The position numbers and the translations under genes are program-made. Below the pieces are notes generated by a model. It was not told where the DNA came from. It ran no database searches and worked only from the letters and a program-made list of their open reading frames with translations. Below are positions 50,101 to 58,849 of a stretch of 62,857 nt of DNA, one piece after another. Origin of the DNA: a virus; the IMG/VR virus record IMGVR_UViG_3300024308_000007, positions 1 to 62,857 of that record; one strand, 5' to 3'. Positions within the stretch are counted from its first letter, which is position 1; every line of letters begins with the position of its first letter.

Positions 50101-51289
50101 TCAGTCGACGATGACGGATCTGGAGCAGGCAGAAAGCCGTGGCCAGAAGAAAGCCGTCTATGGCGACCCGACGTCCAGCTATGGCGAGCGAGAGGCAGCA
50201 GCGGTTAAAGCGGCCAACGACCAGTACAAGGATCTGGAAAACCGCATTAAGAAAATCGCGGAATTCGATAAGACCGGCGCCGATGCCATGCAGAAGCGCC
50301 TGGACATCCTGAAACAGACCACCACGGAAGCGGTGAAGCAGCAGACGGCCGCGCAGGAACTGACGCGCCTGCAGGGCAAGATCGATTCGAACAGCAAAGC
50401 GCGTAAGGATCAGGAAGCGCTGATCAACGCGCAGGCGGATGCCGGACTTATCACGGAATCCGAGCAGGTCAAAAGGCTGAACGACCTGTATGACGAGTCC
50501 AAGGTCAAGATCCTGGAGAACATCAAGGCGTTGCGAAATTTCGCTATTGAGAAGCAAGCGGCAATGGACCCCGAAGCCTTCGACGCGCTGATGGTTAACC
50601 TGGATACCATGCAGGTGAAGATCGAGAACTCGCAGCGCGCGGTGGAGAAGTTTTACACCCAACTGGTCAGCGGCCTGCTTAACGGACTGGACGTAGCGTT
50701 CGATTCCGTCGTGGACAACCTGACAGAAGTGTACCAGGGAACAAAAAACTGGCAGGAAGCAGTGGTGGCGCTAGGCGTAACAATGGCGCAGTTCTTCGCG
50801 GACCTGATGAAAGATCTGGCCATGGCCATCCTGAAAACGATGATCCTGAAAGCGCTGCAGACATTTTCCGGAGAAGGCGGCGTCATGGGGTCTATCGGAG
50901 ACGCCGCCGGTTCCTTACTGGGCGGCCAGAACCACACTGGCGGTATTGCTGGTGGCGGCGGTGGCCATAAACGTGCGCTGCCTGCCGGTGCATTCGCCGC
51001 GGCGCCACGCTACCACACTGGCGGTATTGCGGGCAGCGCGCCTAACTCCGGCCTGCGCCCGAACGAGGTGCCGAGCGTCCTGGAGAAAGGGGAAGAGGTG
51101 TTGACACGCGACGACCCTCGCCACATCCTGAACGGCGGCGGCAATAATGGGCCGAGCAGTATCCGCCTGATTGCCGTTGACGACCAGCGCGCCGCTACCG
51201 CCGAGGCGCTGAAAACGCCGGAAGGGCAGCAGGCGATGATTGTGGCCATGCGCCAGCAACTGCCGACGATTAAGAAGATGGTGAAATAA
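47162..51289 (+). CDS. Tape measure protein
   Basis: 1375 residues. The N-terminal 480 residues are long coiled coils (KLAQQDKVLKKEEKELARL, RLTQALTQTGADTTAI). The conserved tape-measure region has YGKTADQMNLVFLAIEQML, FKQQFGEQIPGAFAAGA. A membrane-prone stretch (about 735-805) and a Gly-rich C-terminus with repeated HTGGIAG and a 'VPSVLEKGEEVLTRDD' end follow. It sets tail length; by the usual about 0.15 nm per residue rule this would be about 200 nm. Confidence 0.92.
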   Translation: MADKDITLRIRAKDTSKQTFDQLTRTMERLSKAMEEQRDAAKKGDASVRDLENSYSDLEKVAKAMLRQVADVKAYENQARALDEARKRAIEAARAQTAYAAKLAQQDKVLKKEEKELARLTSAREREERAVQKQTDTLTKLGQRLAGYGIAANQTTQATKRIETAMNTLNGELAKQDAAIENNALHMKQLKAAQDAAAAQALAESLRRQQEALRQLAAEQRAAANGWNSTAASMRAMGTAAVSLAQQIRNITDPTRNGAKTLDGLNQAVDRVRASLANTKKPISDFAGKIRELKNARETVTALAQMVDQFRTQTQELARLRTAYTAARADVIRLTQALTQTGADTTAISQKLRQAQQTLAQLSGEFKRTSQSAREIQQQLRAAGIDTRNLTEAEQRLIAAARNTTTAQNQLTEAYRRNGAAADDAGKRTKGNYDQQKTALSWAQRLRGELLSLAAAYGGVFGAINLANSAVDAAITRQQTMSAIAVVVGKDQKAQAQEWEYVNQVADYFGSNLESMAKSYGKFSAAAKGSGLGQKESKELFENVTSIGTAYGKTADQMNLVFLAIEQMLSKGNISAEEFKQQFGEQIPGAFAAGAKALGLTEQEFRKYMESASLGSDAVISIMRDLAKETTDATEQMRTGIVAQRNALDNAKFRFNLALADSGFLEAYRKLITSLTQLLESNEGKQLAEDLGAAFSSVASAAQFLVENLDLVKWAIANIAFVKGAQMAFSFGQSLKEIADIATSTNTAMRKIQAFLLIFARGLGTATVATRGLSIAMKLLARSIPILGAILIALDIGKVLYDQSETVRNIVDGMIKYVVVSFNYIKGVISGNYKEFDQLKREYEEKNSPIPSNVKAQADQLKKDMDAVSGFRRSQTETAFDRAAADEKNFNKKLDTLRDNLAKQSISQQKRVAKDDLNTRIALVRQTYAAQLKEAEKYGGETLKRTKALIEQAVANEREAYKADHMRSGDGGANKRANLVQSTMTDLEQAESRGQKKAVYGDPTSSYGEREAAAVKAANDQYKDLENRIKKIAEFDKTGADAMQKRLDILKQTTTEAVKQQTAAQELTRLQGKIDSNSKARKDQEALINAQADAGLITESEQVKRLNDLYDESKVKILENIKALRNFAIEKQAAMDPEAFDALMVNLDTMQVKIENSQRAVEKFYTQLVSGLLNGLDVAFDSVVDNLTEVYQGTKNWQEAVVALGVTMAQFFADLMKDLAMAILKTMILKALQTFSGEGGVMGSIGDAAGSLLGGQNHTGGIAGGGGGHKRALPAGAFAAAPRYHTGGIAGSAPNSGLRPNEVPSVLEKGEEVLTRDDPRHILNGGGNNGPSSIRLIAVDDQRAATAEALKTPEGQQAMIVAMRQQLPTIKKMVK

Positions 51290-52995
51290 TGGCTGACGGA
51301 ATTGTTAAGGGGACGCGCGACGCGAACAGTGTCGTGAAGACGATGTCTCAGACGATGAACAATGCCTGGCTGCTGTACGTCCAGGACGAGTTCGGTAAGG
51401 CGGCGGCGAACACGCTGTACCGCCTGTCGAAGTGGACATATTTTCAGGGCGGCGTGTACACGGTGCAGATGGCCGGAGACGACAAGGTCGAGATGTTCGT
51501 CGACTCGTCGAAGGTCGGGGAATCGACCTACCCGAACGTGGCCACCTACGAATACGTGACCATCGATCAGGGGTGGCACCGCGTCGACGTCTCATACACC
51601 AACGTCCCCGCGAACACCCCGTCTTACGCCGGATGGGCTTTCTACCGCGATGGCAACGTCGTGGCGGAAATCATCTCGGAGCCGGGAGACACGAAAGGTA
51701 ACGATTCGGAATGGCCGGACATCGGCGCGCAACCGGCGGGGAATGGTAGCAACATTCTCGGCCTGCCGGTATTCCTGCCGGAACCGAACTGGGGCGACGG
51801 CATCACCGAATCGTGGGCGTGGCTGACGACGATCAACACGTCGGAAACAGGTGCCGAGCAGCGCCGCAAAATCCGTCGTTTCCCGCGCCGGTACGTGGAA
51901 GCGCAGTTCCGCGGATTGAAGGGTAAGCGCCGCGCGATTGACATGGCCATCACCGGCCTCGGCCGCGACCAGTGTCTGGTCCCGTTGTGGTTCGACAGCC
52001 AGTTCATCAAGTGGAACCTGACCGAGAAGGAAACCGTCATCCACGGCGACTTCGAACACCGCAACTATTACGCGGGGTGCGTGGCCATTCTGCGCAACCT
52101 GGACAGGGACAAGATTTTCGATTACGAACTGGTGCCGGTGCTGGAGGTGCATAACGACCGCATTGTGCTGGCCACCGGCCTGAAAAAAGACTGGTCGAAC
52201 TTTCGCCTGTTCCCCTGCCGCGTGTCCGTTATCGACGATGCCGTGCAGGCGCAGAACTACACGAACGCCGCGGCGGACTTTCAGGTGCGCTTCCGCATCG
52301 TCACGGCTGAGACGTTTATCCAGCCGTCCTGGTCATACGACGGCACCGTGTGGCCGCGTAACCCGCGCGACAACCTGCCGCTGATCAACAAGCGCCCGAA
52401 CTGGCGGGAGGACATCACTCACTCGTTCGACCGCGTCGTCTACTGGACGGACAACGAAACCGGCATCCCGTTTGTCATGGACGCTGGAAACCAGGAGACG
52501 CAGGACTGGTCGCTGCCGTGGCTCATGAAGGGCAAGAAGCAGAAGTTCACCTTCCTGCAGATGCTGTTCGCCATGGAAGGGCAGACGCAGCCGTTCTACG
52601 CCCCGAACTGGACGGAAGACTTCACCATCGTGAAAGACATCAATCCGGCCGACGGGTACATCGCGGTGGAGCAGACCGGATATTCGTATTATTCGGCGCT
52701 GATTCAGGAAATCCGGCGCGGTCTGTACATCGAAAAGCGTGATGGAACGATCATCACTGGCCGCATCGTGAGTACGCGCGCCGAGAATGGCATCGAATAT
52801 CTCTACCTCGACCAGACTATCGGGGCTATCGCCAAAGAAGACATTAGGGTGATATGCTTCATGCCATACTGCCGGTTAGGCTCGGACTCCGTGGAAATTA
52901 CGCACCACGCAGACCTGACCGGACCGGCGGAATGTGTGCTGGCGCTGCACGGATTCATCGAACGAAGAGACGGAGCGCCAGCCATTTTCCCATAA
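51289..52995 (+). CDS. Distal tail / minor tail protein with N-terminal PA14-like region
   Basis: 568 residues. The N-terminal 110 residues (TYFQGGVYTVQMAGDDKVEM, WHRVDVSYTNVPANTPSYAG) look like a PA14-type carbohydrate-binding or decorating domain. The rest has a distal-tail look with FLEPNWGDG-type and RRYVEAQFRGLKG-type segments. It follows the tape measure directly (TAATG). Confidence 0.7.
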   Translation: MADGIVKGTRDANSVVKTMSQTMNNAWLLYVQDEFGKAAANTLYRLSKWTYFQGGVYTVQMAGDDKVEMFVDSSKVGESTYPNVATYEYVTIDQGWHRVDVSYTNVPANTPSYAGWAFYRDGNVVAEIISEPGDTKGNDSEWPDIGAQPAGNGSNILGLPVFLPEPNWGDGITESWAWLTTINTSETGAEQRRKIRRFPRRYVEAQFRGLKGKRRAIDMAITGLGRDQCLVPLWFDSQFIKWNLTEKETVIHGDFEHRNYYAGCVAILRNLDRDKIFDYELVPVLEVHNDRIVLATGLKKDWSNFRLFPCRVSVIDDAVQAQNYTNAAADFQVRFRIVTAETFIQPSWSYDGTVWPRNPRDNLPLINKRPNWREDITHSFDRVVYWTDNETGIPFVMDAGNQETQDWSLPWLMKGKKQKFTFLQMLFAMEGQTQPFYAPNWTEDFTIVKDINPADGYIAVEQTGYSYYSALIQEIRRGLYIEKRDGTIITGRIVSTRAENGIEYLYLDQTIGAIAKEDIRVICFMPYCRLGSDSVEITHHADLTGPAECVLALHGFIERRDGAPAIFP

Positions 52996-53006
52996 GGAGA
53001 TAGGCT

Positions 53007-53831
53007 ATGGCGTACAACGAGTACGAGGCGTCGACGTTTAGTGGGCGCCCCGTTCACCTTTATGAATTCACCATTGACACGAAAGCGTGGTATGTGACCT
53101 CCGCGGATAGCGATATTTCCGCTGGCGGCCGCCTGTATAAAACGCTCGGTATCAGCGACGACGGTGTCAACCAGACCGGCGAGGCGCAGACCGACACCTT
53201 CACGCTACGGGTGCCAATCACGTTTGATCTGGTGTCCCTCTACGTCAACACCCCGCCCATCAACGACGTCATGGTTAAGCGGGCGCGCATCCACGAAAAC
53301 GATAATGAACTGGCGTACAACTACGTCGGCTTCATCATTAACGTGAACTTCACCACTCCCGGCGTCGCGGAAATAACCTGCCAGACCCTTGGACCAACCA
53401 TGCAGCGCAACGGGCTTCGCCTGACGTGGCAGCGCGGGTGTCCATACGTTCTCTACGATCCGGCCACCTGCAAAGTCGACAAGAACGCTCACCGGCTGAC
53501 GACCTACGTGACCAATGCGCAGGGCGGCGCCGTCACCGTGGCAGCGGACGTCGCGGCTTTCGGCGACAACTACTTCACGGCCGGATTCGTTGAGTGGGTA
53601 GACCGCCGGACAGGTGGCCCGAACCGTCGCGGCATCAAATCGCAGATTGGTAACACCATCACGCTGTTAGGCCGAAGCGATGGCATTGCCAACGGCGATC
53701 CGATATTCATTTACCCAGGCTGTCAGCGCGTCGCGCAGGTGTGCAGCAGCAAGTTTAACAACATGGCCAACTATGGCGGGGAACCGCACATTCCTGGCAA
53801 GTCGCCGTTCTCCGGCGATCCGGTATTTTAA
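53007..53831 (+). CDS. Minor tail protein, phage_BR0599 / DUF2163 family
   Basis: 274 residues. The end FIYPGCQRVAQVCSSKFNNM followed by YGGEPHIPGKSPF is the BR0599 (PF09356) signature; the N-terminal half is the DUF2163 beta domain (LYEFTIDTKAWYVTSAD). Part of the tail-tip complex, in the place of lambda L. Confidence 0.85.
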   Translation: MAYNEYEASTFSGRPVHLYEFTIDTKAWYVTSADSDISAGGRLYKTLGISDDGVNQTGEAQTDTFTLRVPITFDLVSLYVNTPPINDVMVKRARIHENDNELAYNYVGFIINVNFTTPGVAEITCQTLGPTMQRNGLRLTWQRGCPYVLYDPATCKVDKNAHRLTTYVTNAQGGAVTVAADVAAFGDNYFTAGFVEWVDRRTGGPNRRGIKSQIGNTITLLGRSDGIANGDPIFIYPGCQRVAQVCSSKFNNMANYGGEPHIPGKSPFSGDPVF

Positions 53832-53840
53832 GGGGGCTTT

Positions 53841-54083
53841 ATGGAACCGATGACATGGGCGATGCTGATTATGATGGTGGCCAGTATGGTGCTGTCTATC
53901 GTGCTGGCGCCCAAGGCCAAGCAGCCGCAGCCGGGCACCTATGACGACATGAACATTCCGCAGATTGACGAGGGGACGCCGCAGTCGGTCATCTTCGGCG
54001 AAGTGTGGATCTCGGACTGGTTCGTGTTGGCCACCGGCAATTTCCGCACGAAGAAAGTTAAAGCGAAAAACGCGAAGAAATAA
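53841..54083 (+). CDS. Small tail-tip protein with N-terminal TM (80 aa)
   Basis: N-terminal TM segment (WAMLIMMVASMVLSIVLAP) followed by IPQIDEGTPQSVIFGEVWIS, a string seen at the start of tail-tip (gpI/J-associated) proteins. Function inferred from position between the tip proteins. Confidence 0.65.
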   Translation: MEPMTWAMLIMMVASMVLSIVLAPKAKQPQPGTYDDMNIPQIDEGTPQSVIFGEVWISDWFVLATGNFRTKKVKAKNAKK

Positions 54084-54094
54084 GGGGGAACATT

Positions 54095-54310
54095 ATGATC
54101 ATCACTGTCGAACACATCCGCGCTGCCCGCCTCTGTGGCCGTGGCCTGGTGAACCGCATGAAACGCGTCGGGATGACTGACCAAGAGATCATGTACGCTC
54201 TGCAGAACGGGATGCCAGAAGAACAAGTCCGTTCCTACGGCGACGCGCAGATGAATGCCGTCATTGAACTGGCGCACCGAATGGAAGCGGAGAAGAAAGC
54301 CAATGGGTAA
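54095..54310 (+). CDS. Hypothetical small protein (71 aa) before the central fibre
   Basis: AAGGGGG precedes the ATG. Helical and charged (VNRMKRVGMTDQEIMYAL). Overlaps the next start. Function unknown. Confidence 0.6.
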   Translation: MIITVEHIRAARLCGRGLVNRMKRVGMTDQEIMYALQNGMPEEQVRSYGDAQMNAVIELAHRMEAEKKANG

Positions 54311-57300
54311 GGCCAAGAACGTAACAGTCGGCTTTAAATACCTGATGTCGCTGCAGATGGGTATGTGCCGCGGGCCGGTAGACGCGCTGCTGGAAATCCG
54401 CGTGGGCGACCGAACGGCGTGGACGGGCGAAATGACGTCCAACACGAAGTTCGGCATCCACAAGGAAAACCTGTTCGGCGGCACCAAGGCAGAAGGGGGC
54501 ATCGACGGGGCTGCTGAATTCTACCTTGGCGGCGCCAGCCAGACCGTCTCGTCGAAGGTGAAGTCCATTCTGCCCGGTCTGTCGCCGGAGTTCAGGGGGA
54601 TCGTGACTCTGTTCTTCGACGGCATGGTATGCGCGATGAACCCGTACCCGAAACCGTGGGCGTTCAAACTGCGCCGACTGTTTCAGGGGTGGGACGGCGG
54701 CGCATGGTATCCGGACAAACTCCGCATCGACCAGACCACCACATACACCGATGACGAGGGCAAATCGCGCACTGGTACCATCCAGTCGATGAACGGCGTC
54801 CACATCCTGTACGAAGCCTGTACGAACCGCGTGTGGGGTCGCGGCATCCCGCGTTCGGCGATGTACGAGGCACAATGGAAGTACGCGGCTGACCTCGCCT
54901 ACGAAGAGGGCATGGGGCTTTGCCTGGCATGGAAACGTACCGACAACCTGGATTCCTTCGCGCAGATGATTCTGGATCACCTCGGCGCCACAATGTTCGT
55001 CGACAAACAGACTGGCCTGCTGACGATTAAACTGATCCGCGACGATTACGTGTTCGAACAGTTGCCGGTGTTCACGAACGATTCCGGCCTGCTGGAAGTC
55101 GAAGAGTGTTCGGTGGCCGCCGGTACCAGCCTGATTAACGAAATCGTGGTCGGCTTCCACTCGCCGTTGTCCAATGAGGACGGTAAGGTGCGCGCCCACA
55201 ACCTCGCCGGTATCCAGACGGCAGGGTCAATCGTGTCCAGCAGTGTGGACTACATGGGCGCGCCGACGGCCGAACTGGCGCAGCGACTGGCAGACCGCGA
55301 CCTGAATGCGCAGGCGCTGCCACTACGCGGCTTTAAGATCAAGGTCGACCACCGCGGCTGGAAGATTCAGCCAGGCACGGTCTTCCGTATTCAAGACCCG
55401 AAACGTGGCGGGATCGACATCGCCATCCGCGCTGGCGCCGTGGAGGAATTGCCGATTACCGACGGCTACCTGCATATCGCCGCAGTGGAAGACGTGTTCG
55501 CTATGCCGGTAAATGGCACGGCCGCCGTACAGCCGCCGCTGACCAATCCGCCGGATCGCCTGCCTGCCATTGCCCGCCGCCGTCAGTACGAAATCCCGTA
55601 TGCGCTCCTGAACCGCCTGTTCCCGCCTGGCGAGTTCAACGCCATCCAACCGCAATGGGGCTACTACGGCATGGCCGCAGAGAAGCCGACAGACTTGTCT
55701 ATGGGCTACGACCTCGCAATGCGCGCCGGTGGTGAGCCGTCATTCGAAATCCGCGGCCAGGGCGGTTTCGTGCCGCTGGGCGAACTAATGGAAAACATCT
55801 CCTACCTGACGACGCAGGTGAAGCTGAATAAGCTGAAAGACGAGGACGAAATGGCCGTCGGCGAGTGCATCTATCTCGGCGAAGAGATCATGCGCGTGGA
55901 CGCAATTGCCGAGTACGGATCGGAAGTCTGGCTGACGGTAGCGCGCGGCGTGTACGACACCGTGCCGGCCCCGCAAGCCGCTGGCCAACTGGCATGGTTC
56001 TTTGAAGACGAAGTCGGTTCGGATTCCGTGGCCTACGTCGGCGGCGAGAAGGTCGACGGGAAGGTGCTGCCGTACACTATGGCTGGCCGCTATCCGGAAG
56101 ACCAGGCGCCGATCGATACCGTGAACATGAACTTCCGCTTCTACCGCCCCTATCCGCCGGGGTACGTGTGGCTGAACAATCAGTGGCGCTGGTTCACCAA
56201 AACGTCGCTGAATAAGAACGCTCCGGTGCTGAACATCTCCTGGACACACCGCGACCGCGTGGCGCAGGAAGACACCCGCATCGATCACGAAATCGGGAAC
56301 ATTGGTCCGGAGCCAGGCACCACGTATGTCCTGCGATTCTTCAACGATAAAAACGTGCTGGTGCGGCAGGAAACCGGTATTACCGGCACCAGCTACCAGT
56401 ACCTTTGGTCGCAGGCGATGTCCGACCTTGGCGTGACCGAGCAGGACGACGGCCGCGTGTTCGACATGACCATTACCCTGTTCAGCCGCCGCAACAATTA
56501 CGAATCCTGGCAGGGCTACACCATGCGCATCCAGGTAGAGGACATTGCGACATACCTGCAGATGGCACAACTGGCGCAGCAGACCTCGCTGGTGGTTGAC
56601 GATACCAACGGTGGCGAGGATGACACGACGCCGACGCAGGGCTTGATGATGGCCAGTATGGCGCAGCAGACTGGCACCGAAGTGGATGACCGCGACGGCA
56701 GCGACGTTCCGGCGGACGGCCTGGCAATGGCCTCCCTTGGCCAAGCCGCGAGCCAGATGACGCTGATGCCGGTCACCATGGACGCAACCATCTTCGAAGC
56801 GCCGTATCTGGAGCTGTACCGCCTGAATCTCAGCCTGTCCAATTCCCGTCCGATGGGCGTGGTTGCCCGCACCTCTGACCGCCTGACTGACGGTTACGAA
56901 ATGTGGTCGACTAAGCTGGACGTGACCAAGGACGCCAAAGGCAATCCGATTTACACGCCTGTCGACTGGCAGTCTTCCGGCTCCGGCGCGTTCACTCCGT
57001 GGGCGGTGACCACTACGAAACTGGACTACCTGGATACGCAGGTTTCCTTCGGTGCGACCTCCGAGCAAGACGGGGTGCCGCTGGACGGCATCGCTGTGGG
57101 CGACCTCGCGCTGATCGATAAAGAGATTGTCCGCGTCGACTCTATCGGCAACGGCTTCCTGGTTCTCGGTCGCGGCGTGGCGGACACGGTACCGGCGGTT
57201 CACAATCCCAACACCCCGATCTGGTTCTTCCAGAAGAAAAACGCGATGTCCGGCTATGTCTACGGCGGCCAGGAATGGGTGGGCGTGAAGATGAAACCGG

Positions 57301-58103
57301 AAACCCACACTGTCCCATACCCGCTCGATCAGGTGCCGCAGACGAACATCCAGATGAACGTGCGACCGGTCCGGCCGTATGCCCCTGGCGACGTCTTCAT
57401 CGACAACCATCGCTGGTGGGTGCCGACCAAGGCGTACACGCTGGATTCTCAGGGCATCTACACCGCGCGCGACGTCAACCTGTCGTGGAAACACCGCGAC
57501 CGTCTGTCGCAGGCCGGTGACGCTGTCGACCACATGGCCGGTAACATCGGGCCGGAACCGGGCGTCAAATACCGCGTGTGGGTCGGGTATGTTCGGCCGA
57601 ACAGCAAAGGCGGCGCGTCCAAAACCACTCTGCGTCAGTACGACGTCGACGGTACCGGCTTCACATACACCGCGGCCATGGCTGTGGCGGATGGCGCGAA
57701 AGCGGGGCCGGTGTTCGATGCCTGTGGTGAAGTGACTATCATGATGACGCTGTTCGCGGTGAACCCAAGTGGTTTAGAATCATGGCAGGGATACTCGTTC
57801 TATCTGTCTGTACCGACAAATGCGTGTCCTCCGGGCAAACAGCCAGGCGGCGGCAACCAACCTCCTACGGGTGGCGGTGGTGGCTCCGGCGGCGGTAACC
57901 CTGGCGACCCAAGCGGTCCGGACGAGCCAGACCCGACTGACCCGACGACGCCTGACCCGACCGATCCAGTTGACCCTAACTGGCCACCGGAAGAACCGCC
58001 AGTCATCGTCGACCCGCCGGAGCCGCCAGACCCTGACTTCGAAGGTTCCTGGTCCTACGATTGGGATCATGGTTGGGCGAACACACTGCCGAAAACGATT
58101 TAA
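54303..58103 (+). CDS. Central tail fibre / tail-tip protein (gpJ-like)
   Basis: 1266 residues from the ATG at 54303, which overlaps the previous stop; an upstream ATG at 54255 would overlap more. N-terminal gpJ-type tail-tip domains (LLEIRVGDRTAWTGEM, PYPKPWAFKLRRLFQGWDGG). Residues about 514-700 and 926-1105 are an internal duplication. The C-terminus is a Pro/Gly/Asp-rich stalk (DEPDPTDPTTPDPTDPVDP) before an aromatic tip (WSYDWDHGW). It binds the host and triggers DNA ejection. Confidence 0.88.
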   Translation: MGKAKNVTVGFKYLMSLQMGMCRGPVDALLEIRVGDRTAWTGEMTSNTKFGIHKENLFGGTKAEGGIDGAAEFYLGGASQTVSSKVKSILPGLSPEFRGIVTLFFDGMVCAMNPYPKPWAFKLRRLFQGWDGGAWYPDKLRIDQTTTYTDDEGKSRTGTIQSMNGVHILYEACTNRVWGRGIPRSAMYEAQWKYAADLAYEEGMGLCLAWKRTDNLDSFAQMILDHLGATMFVDKQTGLLTIKLIRDDYVFEQLPVFTNDSGLLEVEECSVAAGTSLINEIVVGFHSPLSNEDGKVRAHNLAGIQTAGSIVSSSVDYMGAPTAELAQRLADRDLNAQALPLRGFKIKVDHRGWKIQPGTVFRIQDPKRGGIDIAIRAGAVEELPITDGYLHIAAVEDVFAMPVNGTAAVQPPLTNPPDRLPAIARRRQYEIPYALLNRLFPPGEFNAIQPQWGYYGMAAEKPTDLSMGYDLAMRAGGEPSFEIRGQGGFVPLGELMENISYLTTQVKLNKLKDEDEMAVGECIYLGEEIMRVDAIAEYGSEVWLTVARGVYDTVPAPQAAGQLAWFFEDEVGSDSVAYVGGEKVDGKVLPYTMAGRYPEDQAPIDTVNMNFRFYRPYPPGYVWLNNQWRWFTKTSLNKNAPVLNISWTHRDRVAQEDTRIDHEIGNIGPEPGTTYVLRFFNDKNVLVRQETGITGTSYQYLWSQAMSDLGVTEQDDGRVFDMTITLFSRRNNYESWQGYTMRIQVEDIATYLQMAQLAQQTSLVVDDTNGGEDDTTPTQGLMMASMAQQTGTEVDDRDGSDVPADGLAMASLGQAASQMTLMPVTMDATIFEAPYLELYRLNLSLSNSRPMGVVARTSDRLTDGYEMWSTKLDVTKDAKGNPIYTPVDWQSSGSGAFTPWAVTTTKLDYLDTQVSFGATSEQDGVPLDGIAVGDLALIDKEIVRVDSIGNGFLVLGRGVADTVPAVHNPNTPIWFFQKKNAMSGYVYGGQEWVGVKMKPETHTVPYPLDQVPQTNIQMNVRPVRPYAPGDVFIDNHRWWVPTKAYTLDSQGIYTARDVNLSWKHRDRLSQAGDAVDHMAGNIGPEPGVKYRVWVGYVRPNSKGGASKTTLRQYDVDGTGFTYTAAMAVADGAKAGPVFDACGEVTIMMTLFAVNPSGLESWQGYSFYLSVPTNACPPGKQPGGGNQPPTGGGGGSGGGNPGDPSGPDEPDPTDPTTPDPTDPVDPNWPPEEPPVIVDPPEPPDPDFEGSWSYDWDHGWANTLPKTI

Positions 58104-58114
58104 GGAGATACAGA

Positions 58115-58840
58115 ATGCCAGCAATTACCGCACCCCGTTATGGGGTGCTGTACGGATGGGCTGCAGGGGAGGACTTTTGGGGCGGTCCGATGAACGACAA
58201 CCTGCAGCTTTTGGATGCGCTTCTCTTCCCCTACATCCTGAACATGAACTTCGGGTCGCCGCCTCAGAACGTGGAGGATGGTGACCAGTACATCGTCTCG
58301 ACGCCGTCTTCCGGCGACTGGGCGAACCAGGACGGCAAACTGGCCTACCGCATCAATGGCCAGTGGATCTTCTTTGAGCCGACGCGAGGGGTGCGCGCCC
58401 GACTGGTCAACATCAATTCGTGGATCTGGTTCGATGGGGTGCAGTGGGTCGACGAGACTACCGGACAGGCGCCCGGTACCGACCCTGGCGTTCTCCCGCT
58501 TTACTATGACATCGGCGGCACGGTGCCGTATGCCGTCGACAAGGACGAATGGATCATGTGGTTGCCGCTGGTGCAGGCGGTATCCCTGCCAAAGAACGCG
58601 GTGGGAAGTTCGTTCCGTCTGGTGGCCGGTGTGTCGGGGTACGTGGAACTGGCTGTTTATCGCAATGCCACGAAGGTCGGACGAATCACGATCCCTTCCG
58701 GCGCGACAGTTGGCCAGTTCGACATTCCGAGTCCGGTATCGTTCGGCGCGGGCGACATCTTCGGTATTCAGGCTTCCGCTGATATTATCGAAGGATTCAA
58801 AAACTTCGGTTGGGCGTTTCGCCTGAACATTGTGACATGA
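58115..58840 (+). CDS. DUF2793-like tail protein (241 aa)
   Basis: The ATG at 58115 follows AAGGAGATACAGA. VLYGWAAGEDFWGGPMNDNL, PPQNVEDGDQYIVSTPSSGD and WANQDGKLAYRINGQWIFFEP follow the DUF2793 order. The C-terminal part is beta-rich (SVSGYVELAV-type). Usually a tail fibre or tip accessory protein. Upstream of the lectin-like paralogues. Confidence 0.75.
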   Translation: MPAITAPRYGVLYGWAAGEDFWGGPMNDNLQLLDALLFPYILNMNFGSPPQNVEDGDQYIVSTPSSGDWANQDGKLAYRINGQWIFFEPTRGVRARLVNINSWIWFDGVQWVDETTGQAPGTDPGVLPLYYDIGGTVPYAVDKDEWIMWLPLVQAVSLPKNAVGSSFRLVAGVSGYVELAVYRNATKVGRITIPSGATVGQFDIPSPVSFGAGDIFGIQASADIIEGFKNFGWAFRLNIVT

Positions 58841-58849
58841 GGTGCATCA

